Shown here: positions 20,293 to 31,406 of the stretch, in pieces
How the letters are laid out: each line of letters starts with the position of its first letter
Numbering within the stretch: the first letter of the stretch is position 1
Source of the DNA: Cavia porcellus
Taxonomy: Eukaryota; Chordata; Mammalia; Rodentia; Caviidae
DNA: 64,000 bases
Reading direction: 5' to 3'
Assembly: GCF_034190915.1 (NCBI RefSeq)
Contig: NW_026947489.1
Location: 57,288,001-57,352,000, forward strand
Program-made: the position numbers and the translations under genes
The notes under the pieces: model-generated
The model's input: the letters and a program-made list of their open reading frames with translations, nothing else
Told to the model about the DNA's origin: nothing
The model's database searches: none

Positions 20293-20744
20293 AGATTCAC
20301 TTCTTACAGATCTGGAGGCTGGGATGTCGGAGGTGGAGGGACCTGCATGAGCTGGCAGCTTGAGCTGCATCATGCTAAGGAGCACTCCCGGGGCTGAGGA
20401 GGAAAAGGCTGGAACAGGGCTGTGCACCAGGAGCTGGCTCTGTCAAGCCTCACCAACTCTGGTGGTACTAACAGATCCTCACCATACACAACCTGTGTCT
20501 CAAGACTGTGGCGGTGGGGGATGCATTTGCACCCTAGAACTTCAGGGGCCACCCTGAAGCCACAGCATGGTTTAGTTATCTGTCCATCAGCAGACATCTT
20601 GCTTTCTTCCACACTTTGGAAATTATGAATAAAACTGCAGGTTTTGTGTGCAATACATTTGCAACTCCTTGGCTGTATACTTAGGAGTGTGATTCCTGGT
20701 CATATGTTAAGGATATGTTCTGTTGTTTGCACACAAGGTATTGC

Positions 20745-20835
20745 TAATTTGCCTGAATGGGCCTTGAATTTGCGATCTTCCTGCCTCAGCCTTCCGAGTG
20801 TCGGGAGTGTAGGTGTGTGCGCCACCACGCAGGCT
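20745..20835 (-). repeat. B1-like SINE fragment
   Basis: Inverted: GGCCTTGAATTTGCGATC, TCCTGCCTCAGCCTTCCG, GTGTGCGCCACCACGC. Confidence 0.65.
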
Positions 20836-21309
20836 CAGCCCATCCCTTGCTCCTGGGTTACTGCAGAAGGGTTCAGGAGGGTATCCCTGAACGGATGCAT
20901 GGACGAGTAGACGTGGGTGAGCCAGGGAAGGGAGAGGAAAGATCTAGGACCCAATCTACACCCAAGCAGACTGCCCTGAGACTCCAGCTGGGCTCTGCCC
21001 CACTGTGAGTCATCTTGCTCCAAAGGGAGGTGCCAGAAGTCCCCAGGGGACATAAACCTGAGGATGAGGGACAGGCCTGACACCTGGCTGCACCACCTCA
21101 GCCGAGCTGGAACAGAGGAAAGGGGAGAAGCCTGACCCCTAGCGGCGGCTGCAGCAACTAAACACTGGCAGTGGCGGGCACAGGTGGGACAATGAATTCA
21201 GTTGCAAAGGAGTGATCACAGGGACTCTCACTGTATCCAGGGCAGCTTGGTGCCAACCAAGGCATGACAAGAATCTGGGCATCAACTGTCGGCAGGAACG
21301 CATGAGGGA

Positions 21310-21440
21310 GGGTTTCTGGGGTGCCCACTTTGCAGATGTGGAACGTACTGTCCAGAGTGTGACAGTCATTTGTCCTGAGTCATACAGCGAGTCAGTGCTG
21401 GGGCTAGGAATGGAATCCACTATTTACGACCCTGATCTCA
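21310..21440 (+). repeat. MIR-type ancient SINE
   Basis: Recognisable by CACTTTGCAGATGTGGAAC, then TCCTGAGTCATACAGCGAG, GTCAGTGCTGGGGCTAGGA and ATGGAATCC, the MIR core and 3' order. It predates the rodent lineage. Confidence 0.75.
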
Positions 21441-22097
21441 GCTATGTGGCTCCAACGTTTCTCAGGAGGCCGCAGCGTTCAGGGCACCCTGCTCCACGCG
21501 TTTATGTTCCTGCTTCAGATCTGGTATCTTCATGTTGACACTTCAGGACCTAACGACTCACAGGCTGCCTGGTGGCCTCCTTCAAAGCCATGCCTCGCAA
21601 TGTAGACAGATTCGGTGAGAGATCAATATGCAGCCTTGAACAACAGCCTGCACTATCGAGAGTCCTCACATACAGCTAGGGATGCCAGGCTCTGGTCCCT
21701 CTGCTTAGGAAAAAGTTTAGGTTTGCTGACCAAAGACCCGGCAGTTCCCTTCTTAGGAGCTTCCCAAGACAAACAAAACACACCTTCTGTGACTCGTTCA
21801 AGGTCATCCTGCATACACAGTGAGACCTTGTCTCAAACAAACAAACAAAAATAGTACAAGGGAATATACTTTCATTGTAATGGTGGATGCATGGGTGTGT
21901 ATATCTGTCAAAATTCATTGAAATTTACACTTAAAACTGATAAATAAACTGTGTTACACAATCTGCCATGACTACAAGACAAGAGTTTGGTATTCAGAGA
22001 GATAAGCACCTCCTTACCCTAAACAAAAAGCTATGAAACAAAATCAGGAAGAAATAAAATAAAAATAGACAGGAAGAAGAGCCATTTTAAATTTTTT

Positions 22098-22222
22098 TGC
22101 TTTGGTTTTGAAAGACAGGGTCTTGCTATGTAGCCAGGCTGGTCTCGAACTCTCAGTGATCCTCCTGCCTCAGCTTTCTAAATGCTAGGATTACAAGCAT
22201 GTGCCACCACACCTGACCATTT
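22098..22222 (-). repeat. B1-like SINE
   Basis: Inverted: AAAGACAGGGTCTTGCTATG, GGTCTCGAACTCTCAGTG, GTGCCACCACACCTG. Confidence 0.8.
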
Positions 22223-22317
22223 AAAATTTTGGGAATTAAAAATAGTCATTGAAATAAAAATTTCATGTCATAACTTTCAATTGGATCCAAAGGAATCACG
22301 GAATTCACAAATCCTTT

Positions 22318-22460
22318 GAAGCCAGGTGTGGTTGTGCATGCCTGTAATCCCAGCACCAGGAGACTAAGGCAGAAGGTTGCTGAGTGTGCGGCCAGCCTCC
22401 ATAGTGAGTTCAAGGTCAGTATGAACCACAGATCAAGACCCTTTTTCTCTCAGAATAACC
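22318..22460 (+). repeat. B1-like SINE
   Basis: GCCAGGTGTGGTTGTGCATG head, CCAGCACCAGGAGACTAAG. Tail largely eroded. Confidence 0.75.
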
Positions 22461-22675
22461 ACATCAAGGAGAAAAATTCGATTGTCTACAAATCAAGCCC
22501 AGACTTCTCACCAGCAGTCACATGGTTCCCAGCCACAGGGCAGCCAGGAGAGGGGGTTTAAGAGCAGGAAGATAAAGAGCAGACAGGCAGGAACACTGTG
22601 AGGAACCAAGGCCTCACAACCCCGGCCATCCTGGTGGAGGCCTAGTGGCTTAGGACAGGTCTGTGGAGGGTTAAA

Positions 22676-22797
22676 ACAGAGGCAAGAGGCAGCAGAGGAG
22701 GAGGAGGAGGAGCAGAGGGAGGAAGGAGAAGGCAAAGGGAGGGGTAGGGAGGAGGGGGAGGGGAGGGGGAAGGGGAGAGGAAGGAGGCAGCGGCGGT
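22676..22797. repeat. Polypurine tract with G-quadruplex potential
   Basis: About 120 bases almost wholly A/G on the plus strand. It includes a dense run of G3-G5 blocks at 22737-22777 separated by one or two bases. It lies in intergenic DNA. Confidence 0.85.
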
Positions 22798-22986
22798 CTT
22801 CCCTGGTCGTACTCCAGATGCAACATCCATGAACCTCTTGCTAGGACAGGACTCATAATTCTCAATCAAACCGGGGCTGTAGCAGGTGGTCCTGTCACTG
22901 AACCAAGACAACATCCTGGAGACGGGCACGTCCGCTTTGTCCCCAGAGAGCTAGCAGGACACAGGGTGAACACCAGACTGCACATT

Positions 22987-23101
22987 TTCTTTCTTTCTTT
23001 TACAATTTTTTTTTTCTTTTTTTCCCAGTACCGGGGATCGAACTCACGACCGCCTGCTTGCAGGGCAGGTGCTCATGCCACTGAGCTAAATCCCCAGCCC
23101 A
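22987..23101 (-). mobile_element. ID-like SINE
   Basis: Inverted copy with CAGTACCGGGGATCGAAC and GAGCTAAATCCCCAGCCC. The target-site duplication ACTGCACATT lies at 22977-22986 and 23102-23111. The tail region is (TTTC)n. Confidence 0.88.
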
Positions 23102-23111
23102 ACTGCACATT

Positions 23112-24098
23112 CTTTCAATGGGGGTTCCCCAGGGGCCACCTGCTACCCCTGTGGGAGCTGTGGCCCATCCACATGGTGACAGGTGACACCCCACAGAGAG
23201 GGTGGCAGGACCTGGCAGCCTGAGTACAAGATGCAGTCTACAGCCCCCTCAGTCTGGGGTGGGGGCACAACACCCCACCCTAGTGGCACAAGCCCTGAAC
23301 CCTAGCGGAGGCAGCTGTTCCTAGGATTCACAGCCAAGTGAATCCTAGTCCAGGTCCAGCTCCCAGTCCCAGGACATGGGCCCTTTCTGCTGCTGAGCTT
23401 CTGTCCTCATTCCCTGCTATAAGGATGACTGGAATGTGAGCTGCCAGGCCCAGCGGGCACCCATGGTGTTGCAGCATCCCCAGGGAGGTCACACATTTAG
23501 GTCTTCCTCCCCCTCAACTTGGAAGCCAAGTTGGAACCCAGAAGGAGAGGACAGGCTGGGGAGGCCACTGTGGCAGGCATCACCGCTGCCTGGCCCTTTT
23601 CTAGCTCTAGGGGGTCACAGAGAGCACAGCGCCCCACCCAACCCCACAGCTCTGACTCCTGGGGCCACGTGTTATCGCTGGTGGGGCCACCAAACACTGA
23701 CAGGACAGAGCAGTGACAACAGAGTTGGTTCTGATGGGTAAGTGTTCTTGAGACTAGCTTCTCTGAGCTTCGACTTCCTTTGCAAATATGGCGGTTCCAA
23801 TAGCCCCGTCATTTGGGCTCCAGCCCAGGTTTGCCAGGAACTGTGCAGGGAAAGGGAACTTTACAGGGAAGTCCCACGCTGAGGGGCTGGCCATCCCAAG
23901 CGCCACACCCATGGGAACCTCATGAAAATTCACTCTGCATTTCTGGAGACAAGGTCACAACACGGCAGGGAACAGCTCAGGCTGTACTCTTGGCTTGTGG
24001 TGGCTGCCAGTGGCCTTGGCAGTACAGCTGTGTCCCCCCAACCTCTGCCCTCTGCGTCCATGGGACATCCTCCCTGATGCATATCTGTCCTTTGTGTC
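23112..24098. other. Intergenic, no gene recognised
   Basis: GC-moderate, unique-looking sequence. Several open stretches of 60-130 codons have no recognisable domain. Confidence 0.4.
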
Positions 24099-24105
24099 CA
24101 GTTTC

Positions 24106-24220
24106 TCTCTCTCTTTTTTTTTTTTTTGTCTTTTTCTTTTTTATTGGTACCAGGGATCGAACTCACGACTGCCTGCTTGCAAGGCAGGCGCTTATGCCGC
24201 TGAGCTGAATCCCCAGTCCC
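24106..24220 (-). mobile_element. ID-like SINE
   Basis: Inverted copy: T-rich tail, ATTGGTACCAGGGATCGAAC, GAGCTGAATCCCCAGTCCC. A short duplication TCCAGTT flanks it (24099-24105 and 24221-24227). Confidence 0.85.
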
Positions 24221-24239
24221 TCCAGTTATTCTTTTTATA

Positions 24240-24436
24240 AGTCAAGGAGCGGGACCACACTCCTGTCACCTTAGCATCTGGGGAGCCTGAGGCAGGAAGA
24301 TCAAAGCCTGGGCAATTTAGGGATTTGTAAAACCTGTCTCAAAGGGCCGGGGATTTGGCTCAGCAGTATAAGCACCTGCCTGACAAGTGCAAGCTTGTGA
24401 GTTCAATTCCTGATACCAAAAACAAAAAATAAAACC
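24240..24436 (+). repeat. B1-like plus ID-like composite
   Basis: A B1-like part (GCATCTGGGGAGCCTGAGG to CTGTCTCAAA) runs directly into an ID-like part (GGGCCGGGGATTTGGCTCAG to TCAATTCCTGATACC). This is the same composite order as at 9.0 and 60.4 kb. Confidence 0.75.
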
Positions 24437-25575
24437 CACCTTGTCTCAAGATTTAACAAGGTCTAGAGGTGTACGTCAGTGCAAAGGCTTTGGGTTCACT
24501 CCCCAGTAAACATACACACACACAGCAACAGCACTGCACTGGAACCTTCCAACCTTGATTCTTTAGTACAGATCCTATTTCCAAATACTGCCATTCATAT
24601 GTACTAAGGGTTAGGGTTTAAAATGAACTCAACCCAAAACAAGGGGAAGACACACACAGACACACACACAGATAGCTAAGGTAACTGTACTATTCATTCT
24701 TAGTTCACCAATAGTGCTTATACTAATTCTGCATGCCTGTATCTCGTGATCTGAGACTATTCCAAAGGTGGCAATATGCAGGGTGATAATCCTATCACTT
24801 TGTTTTGAAATCCTGTATTATTTTTATTGTTCTCTTTAAAGTAAAAAAGTGCTTTCAGCCCCAACACTCCCTAGTGCCCGGCAAACGAAGTCAGCTGGTT
24901 ATCCTCATACAGCTTCACACCCTGCAATCCTGACAACTCCCTTTTATTCTTAAATGATGCACCCCCATCCATCACTGTCCAAGGCTCTGGAATGGATGTG
25001 GACCTACTTCTTGAGGGCCTCCCTAGCCTTGGGGACAGGGGACTCCAGCAATGCAGCTGGCCTGCTTGTTGAATGCTCCAGGAAACCAATGCAGGTGACA
25101 TTGAGGGCCACCAAATCAGGTTCTTCGGGGAGTCGAGGTGGGTGGCAGTGAGCTGTGGCTGTCACTTTAGTACCGTGGGCCTGGCTCTGGCAGTGGACAC
25201 AAAGGGCTGGCCTTCAAACGTGGCCAAGGCACAATAGGAGGCCGCCACGCACTGACGTCAGTGTGGAGGAATGTGACCCTTTCCACTGCCCCAGTGCCAG
25301 GTGGCAGGGCTTTAGCCTTTTAGGGTAAAGTTCAGGACACACAGAAAACTCTTCTTTATTTGACATCTGATCTGATAATGATGGGGACAGGATCTGAGAC
25401 TCAGTGTCAGGGCAAACCTTTGCTGGGCTGTGCAAATTTTGCTAAGAAAGAAATAAAACAAGAGAAACAGCACTGCCTGCCTGGGCTTTTCCTGAGCGCA
25501 GGCAGAACTGGGTGAAAGTTCCCTGTCGCTGAGGACACAGGCAGAGTCTGGGCTATTTCTTGTAAAACGTGCTAA
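24437..25575. other. Intergenic, no gene recognised
   Basis: Starts with a degraded ID-like remnant (about 24,450-24,510). The rest shows nothing identifiable. Confidence 0.4.
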
Positions 25576-25579
25576 AAAC

Positions 25580-25910
25580 ATACAGCCAGGCTGTATGGTG
25601 TGGTGTGTGGAAGAAGCCTGTAATATCAGCCACTCAGCAGGCTGACGAAGGATGAAGGACATTGAGTTTGAGAGCTGCTTAGGCAAGTTAAATTCTGTTT
25701 CAAGATAAAATTTTAAAAGGCTGAGGATACAGCTGCTTACTGTGCATGACGCCCTGGGTTCACTTCCCAGTACTGCAATAAGATAAACAAATAATAAATA
25801 AAGGAAAGCCAGGCAAGGTGGCTCATGTCTATAATCCCAGCTTTGAGAGGCTGAGGCAGGAGGATCCCATGAACCCAAGAGTTCACAGCCAGCCTAGTCT
25901 CCATGATGAG
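25580..25910 (+). repeat. Two B1-like SINEs with an ID-like piece between
   Basis: The first copy is 25,580-25,705 (GTATGGTGTGGTGTGTGG head). The ID-like piece is about 25,715-25,785 (GGTTCACTTCCCAGTACTG). The second copy starts at 25,806 (GCCAGGCAAGGTGGCTCATG). Confidence 0.75.
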
Positions 25911-25919
25911 ACACCAACC

Positions 25920-27240
25920 ACCCAGGCATATCCCAGGCTTAGCAGATGTGAGACCTTTAACAGCACCTCCCACACCATCCCTACTTCCCTCGGAGGCCCA
26001 TGCCCCTTGGCTGCAGCAGGGTTTGGCTGAGCAAAGGGGGCTGAGCTCTGTGGGGCCAGCCTCAACTTGGGACCCATGACCTGTGCACGGTGGCGGGCCT
26101 GTGTCCTGCATCATGATGGCAGACCTGGTGTCCCAAGGCTGGGCTTGCCTGGTGTGAGACAGTTTCCTGGACCTCCCTCCATACTGCCTGCCACCTTTCT
26201 CACCGTGCAGTGGGAGGGAGCAGGGCTCTATTCAGATTCAGTCATTACAGCGTTGGCTGCAGAACCCCAGGGGCTGCAGGAATGAGTGGGGTGCCTGATG
26301 TCAGGTGACAGATCTCAGGATAACAATCAAGGTAAACAGTTACCTTAGCCACAGTGACTCGAGTTTGTCTGGGGCACCAGAGGCATTTGGGCCTGCCAAC
26401 GGGGCCATTTCGGGAATTGCTGGGACAGGTTCATTTGTGGGTAAAGGAAATGAAAATATAGAGTACAGGGTTTCTGCTGTGGGGTGGCCCAGGCCAGGGT
26501 GCCCACCTGGGTTCCCCGGGTATGGGCACGGGTGTTCAAACAGTGTGCAGCAGCCGGAGGGCAGAGGGTGTCTCTGCCAGTTGTCTGAAACTCCCTGGAC
26601 CTTGGGCTCTGCCCTGCCCTTGAAATGTGGCCACTCTAAACTGGAAGACCTGAGTAGGGACAAGGGAAGGCTGGCGATGACAGTTTGCTTCAGTAGAATG
26701 TGTCCTGCTCTTGGGATGGAAAGGGCTGAGGTGGTTCCAGGGTCTGCAGGAGTGCTCCAGCCTGCCAGGCAGCTCAGGGGGCTGTTCTCGGTATAGGCAT
26801 CAGCTGTGGCCAGCTGTGGCCACCGGAGCCAGTGGGGCCCTGTGGCAGCACATCCCTCCCACCCCGCAGGGCTGCAGACACCCACACAGAGGCCCGCAGA
26901 CAGAGGCCAGTGCTCTTCTGGCAGTGTTAGAGCAGGCAAAACCCTGCAGAGCCACAGCACACTGCTAGAGGCTGTGTGTGTGTCACAGCACAGGCACACA
27001 GCAGCAGAACCTGTCTCATTAGCAGGCATAGGAGAGGGGATGATCCAGAACTGCGGGCCAAATGACCTTACCAGGCACTCTGCCAGTGGTGGAGCCTTCC
27101 GTCTGGCAGGCAGGGCCACAGGAAGCTCCTGCTTGCATCTTGCTGGGCCGGATGCCACCAGGAAAGGCGACTGGGTCTGCTGAGGACACAGTGAGGACAC
27201 TACGACTTTCTGAAAAACCATTATCTCCTCTGGAAATCAG
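25920..27240. other. Intergenic GC-rich block with long open stretches
   Basis: No known gene recognised. The minus strand is open for 293 codons from an ATG (26,340-27,221), and plus-strand frames are open for 163 and 125 codons over the same ground. The predicted residues show no family signature. I treat this as base composition unless transcript evidence says otherwise. Confidence 0.4.
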
Positions 27241-27244
27241 ACAT

Positions 27245-27365
27245 CTGCAAGGTTCTGGGTGCACTCATAATCCCAGCACTGTGTAGGATGAGGCAGGATG
27301 CTCACAGAGTTTGGGGGCGGCCTGGGCTGTGCAGTGACTTCAAGGCCAGCCTGGACCCAGGGAGA
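27245..27365 (+). repeat. B1-like SINE
   Basis: AATCCCAGCACTGTGTAGG, then GCCTGGGCTGTGCAGTGAC and CAAGGCCAGCCTGGACC. Truncated before the A tail. Confidence 0.7.
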
Positions 27366-28267
27366 ATGAACTGGGCTGATGCTCCTGTTGGCAGCTGTGG
27401 CCCTGGACCATCTTCTGCACGTCCTCGTGTTGAAACAGGATTCTCCTATGTCCCAGGGCACACAAAACAGAAGAACACAGCACAGCAACACACACTGGAG
27501 GCATCAAGGGGGCCCTGAACTGGGCACATCTGACATCCGTGACCTTAGTGAGCGACTAACTGCTCCTCGGGGATGCGTGCACAGCCTTGGTCCACCTGTG
27601 ACATCTTCAAGGCCAAATGCAGGACACGAGCTCTCCTGGTGCAGGGTCCTGTCCAGAAGCGCCCTACAAGCACAGGAGGCTTCAGGAGGGAAGGGCTGGC
27701 CAGAGGGAACGGGCTCTTCTAATGTAGCCCCACATATCTGCTGCCGAGGTACCTTTCTTGTTTTTGGGTTAAACTGTGTTAATAACTTGCTGAAATTAAG
27801 TTACTTAAAACAGTATTTGGTGGACAAGATGTCTTCTAAGACTCTCACTTCATTCTGGGATGACAAATGAGATAAAAATGCTTAAGACCCAAGAGAATGG
27901 TATGCTCTAAGGACACGAATTTTTTATTAAAAACTAGTTGCAAAACAAAATTATATTTTAAGATGATGGCAGCATCTGCTTCATGTGAGGAACAGCCAAC
28001 CTGTGAAACTTGAGCCAAGAAAGGGGCACACATGAAATTCAACTTAAAAAGGTACATGGCTGTACCTCAAGTCTGAGTTACAGACAGGGTGAGGGTGTGC
28101 ACAGATACCCCATACTCCTAGAGTCCCTTTCCCTGCCGACGGCTCCTCATAAGACAGGACACAGGCAAGGCCATCGAGGCTGACTCCTAACACAGGGCAC
28201 CACCGGTGGCACTGCCCACCCTCAGGACCTCTCACTATGGGACGCTGGCAGACAGCAAACCTACGGC

Positions 28268-28385
28268 AGTTTTTTCCTGAGACAGGGTCTTACTATGCAG
28301 CCCAGGCTGGTCTCCAACTCATGGCAATCCGACCTCCGTCTCCCCTGTGCTGGGATCACAGGCAGGTGCCCCCGTGCCCAGCAGA
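28268..28385 (-). repeat. B1-like SINE
   Basis: Inverted copy about 350 bp beyond the RHEB poly(A) site: CCTGAGACAGGGTCTTAC, GGTCTCCAACTCATGG, GTGCTGGGATCACAGGCAGG. Confidence 0.8.
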
Positions 28386-28715
28386 GAATCAGTTCTAAAC
28401 TTTTATCCTGAAAGGGATATCATGCTAAATAGGAAGAAGGGCAAAATACGTCTCACAGTAGCTCCTTTGCTTCAACTGGCATGACAGACATAAGCGGAAC
28501 AAGAGTCCTCTGCCACCTAGGTCCAGGGCTCTCCTGTACTAGTGCTCCAGTCACTGCTGGAAGGCGAGAAGGCACTGTTCTGGAGACCAGGGCCACTGAG
28601 CTCCGTCATCCACGACGCACAGGGCATGTGCCTGGATGCAGGCACATATGCTGGTGCACTGAGGCCCCAGAGGATGGTTCCAGGGTCCCCTTGCAGCCAA
28701 AGCAAGCAGCACAAG

Positions 28716-29111
28716 GGATGAAGGTTTGCAGCTATTTTATTTACAAGTATACATTTAACACAATGAAATAAACACTGATATATTGAAGCCTAGTTAATAG
28801 TAGTGTAACAATATGTATCATTTTGATGATTACATTATTTTAAACAACAAACTACACTGAAAAATTAATGCCGATAAAATTCTTGGTCATAATATTAAGA
28901 AATACAATATATAAATTGAAAATATGATTGCTTAAAATTTGCAAATGGAAGTGAACTCATTTGGACAGAGTCAGAGTTGAACATAATCTGAAAGGGGGGG
29001 CTCTGACCCAATGACGTCTCTCAGGTGAACAGAAGAGAAGAAGCAGTTTCCTTTGAGGACAGGTGCCATGTCCTCAGGCAGAACAAATCCCAGTGTCCTC
29101 AGGCCGCGCGC
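28716..29111 (-). other. RHEB: RHEB 3' UTR (proximal poly(A) form)
   Basis: Runs from the TGA stop to about 20 nt past the AATAAA at 28736-28741. It is AT-rich over 28,750-28,950. A further AATAAA in minus sense near 27,923 could serve a longer form. The 3' boundary is inferred. Confidence 0.65.
28736..28741 (-). terminator. RHEB: RHEB poly(A) signal AATAAA
   Basis: Canonical hexamer in minus sense, about 370 nt past the stop codon. Confidence 0.65.
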
Positions 29112-29204
29112 TCACATCACCGAGCACGAGGACTTGCCTTGTGAAGCTGCCCCATCCATCTTTTCTGCCTCCAAAATTATCCTTCTGAAAACATCGACGG
29201 CAGT
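29112..29204 (-). CDS. RHEB: RHEB exon 8 (residues 155-184 and stop)
   Basis: C-terminus of the small GTPase Rheb, which when GTP-bound on lysosomal and other endomembranes activates mTORC1 and is switched off by TSC2 GAP. The exon reads TAVDVFRRIILEAEKMDGAA then SQGKSSCSVM and TGA. CSVM is the CaaX box farnesylated at Cys181, which gives membrane attachment. The acceptor is a C-rich tract ending CCAG. Human has Leu where this gene has Met173, a conservative change. Phase 0 start. Confidence 0.97.
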   Translation of the reverse strand, partial: TAVDVFRRIILEAEKMDGAASQGKSSCSVM

Positions 29205-29929
29205 CTGGGGGGGGGAGGGGGAAGCAAGCACAGGCTTAACCCTCTGGGCTACCTGATAGGCTGAGCCTGCTCTTATTTCTGCACCCCATTTTCCTAGTTC
29301 ATTTTCACTCAGTCCCACAGGATCCCCATCCCATCTGCTGACCTCACAACATACCCCTGGCCACCTTTTGTCCTCCCTGCCCTTCTGGGCCAGCTTGGGC
29401 TCTACAATCCCTTGAGGTCACTTACTTCCTCCTCGCCCTTCTCTGCAGTGGCCACCTGCCCAGTGCTGCCCAGGAAAGCACAACCTGCTACTGCTCACTG
29501 TCCCCCATGAGCAGAAGCCAGCAGCCCGGCTCCAGTCCCTCAGCGTGTCCCTCTCCAAAGAAAGGCACTATATGCCTCATCTCGCTCCCTGACTCCCCCA
29601 CTCTCACCCTGCGCTGATAAGCTCACTTCCTGCTCCCTGGAAAACAGAAGCGCCCTCCATACGAGCGCCCTGTGTCCTCTGGCCACCAAGCCAGCGTGTG
29701 CACCCTTGCATGTCTTGCTGCTCTGAGTGAGGGGCTGTCCTAGCTCTCAACCTCCCAGGCCCATCTCTGTCTAAGCAAGGTCACTGCCAGGATCACCTCA
29801 TCATTAGACAGCACTGCAGAGAAAAAGGACGAGGTTTGCTTTTATTTCAATCTAGTCCTACTTCCTATACCATACAAAATATAGGGTAATCTCAGAGACG
29901 CTATCTTAACATCTCTGAATCCTAATTTT

Positions 29930-30058
29930 CTCACTCATAATCTCAGCATTCTGGAGGCTAGGCGAGGATGATCAGAAATTTGAACCCAATCTGGGCAATT
30001 TAGTGACTGAGATCTTTTGTTAAAAAACAAAAACAAACAAACAAACAAACAAAAAAAG
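29930..30058 (+). repeat. B1-like SINE in RHEB intron 7
   Basis: Diverged copy ending in (CAAA)n: CTCATAATCTCAGCATTCTG, AATTTAGTGACTGAGATC. Confidence 0.65.
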
Positions 30059-30329
30059 CAAAACAATTCAACTAGAGAATCTAGTTGAATCTAGTTGAAT
30101 CTAGGACTGTATAGTCACTTAAATATTTAATTCTAGTAAAATGCAAGCATCTTGCTAATCTCAATTTTATCTGAATTCTCACCACCTATAGCCTGGACCT
30201 GAACAGATCCAGAAAAAGTCTTTACTATCTGGGACATGGAAACCAATGACACAGAATTAACACCTTCTCTACCTGCACCCATGGAGGAGACCATAACCCA
30301 CTGGACAGGGGAACCCGGCACTCAGCCTG

Positions 30330-30485
30330 GAAAGAAGGGAAGAGGATTCCAATGTCAAGGCAGGCCTGGGCAACACTAGAAGACCCTATCTCAAAAGAAA
30401 ACGTGAGAAGGGCCGTGGATGTACTCAGCGGTAGAGTGCTGGCTGGTGTGCAAGAGGCTAGGGTCTCATCCTCCCAAAATAGAAC
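30330..30485 (+). repeat. B1-like and ID-like remnants in RHEB intron 7
   Basis: A short B1-like 3' part (GGGCAACACTAGAAGACCC, TCTCAAAAGAAAA) is followed by ID-like AGGGCCGTGGATGTACTCAG. It lies about 100 bp downstream of exon 7 in the transcript sense. Confidence 0.6.
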
Positions 30486-30583
30486 GAATAGAAAAGGCTC
30501 TGGGTAACATGGGCACGATAAAGATGGAGTGCAAACACTGACTTTGGAGAATGCTGCACACAATGCATTTAGAAACCACAAAC

Positions 30584-30665
30584 CTGATTTTCTTTAGCAG
30601 AAGATTCCAAAAAAGCTGCATTCCACGATTCTGCCAAAGCTTTCCCTTCTTCATAACTGATCACC
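30584..30665 (-). CDS. RHEB: RHEB exon 7 (residues 128-154)
   Basis: 82 nt. The first G completes Arg127, then VISYEEGKALAESWNAAFLE and SSAKENQ. SAK (149-151) is the G5 motif that contacts the guanine base. Ser130 is the reported regulatory phosphorylation site. The flanks are CAG acceptor and GTTTGT donor. Identical to human Rheb as I recall it. Confidence 0.97.
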
Positions 30666-31210
30666 CTGAAGGAACAAGAACGTTCTAGTTTTTGTCCCTT
30701 ATTACATGAAGCATGCAAAATTGATGAAACAGGCTCCATTCTGATCAGGATGGAGGCTGCACAGCATCATTAGGAGTAACTGGGGCGGGGCAGGGCAGGC
30801 ACTGTGGGGCCCCCCAGGTCTTGCAGCTCAGGGATAGAAACTCATCCTGTTTTCCAGTGCTGCCCCTCATACCCCAGAGGTAAACAGCTCAGGCCAGGGA
30901 CTGCAGCTGCTCCACTCCGTGGTGCCATGTGAGCTGTTCTCTGCCCAGCCCCACTCCCTGCTCCTGTAATCCCTGCCTGCAGACACAAATACACCCAGGA
31001 AAAACAACACCGAGGCAGAGACCCCCAAGAGAACCCTCTTATCAAGTCTGGTCTCCTCTTCAGAGAAATGCACTAGTCACACTGCAGTGACCGTACAGAA
31101 ACACTGCACCCAGGTGTATCTGTGCTGCCAGAGTAATTTAAAATGCTCTATTTAGTGTCTAACTCAACTCTGACTTGATTTTATAAATCAACAATATAAA
31201 AGGTACATAC

Positions 31211-31258
31211 CTTTCCATATGCAGGTCTTTTTTATTCCCAACCAACATAATAGGTATT
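31211..31258 (-). CDS. RHEB: RHEB exon 6 (residues 112-126)
   Basis: A 48-nt micro-exon reading IPIMLVGNKKDLHME plus AG of Arg127. NKKD (119-122) is the G4 motif that gives guanine specificity. Acceptor TAG, donor GTATGT. It is separated from exon 5 by only 91 bp. Confidence 0.96.
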
Positions 31259-31349
31259 CTACATATAAGGAAAAAAATGAACCGGTTAGTGCCCGATCGT
31301 GCCACCTGGAAGACTCAGTAACAGGAAAAGGCTAAGCAGCACTACTTAC

Positions 31350-31406
31350 TGCACTTTCCCCACCATGTCCAACAATTTGCCATGGATAACTTTAATCACT
31401 TCAAAA
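31350..31406 (-). CDS. RHEB: RHEB exon 5 (residues 93-110)
   Basis: 57 nt: T completes Ser92, then FEVIKVIHGKLLDMVGKV and CA of Gln111. This is helix alpha-3 of the G domain. Acceptor ACAG, donor GTAAGT. Confidence 0.96.
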
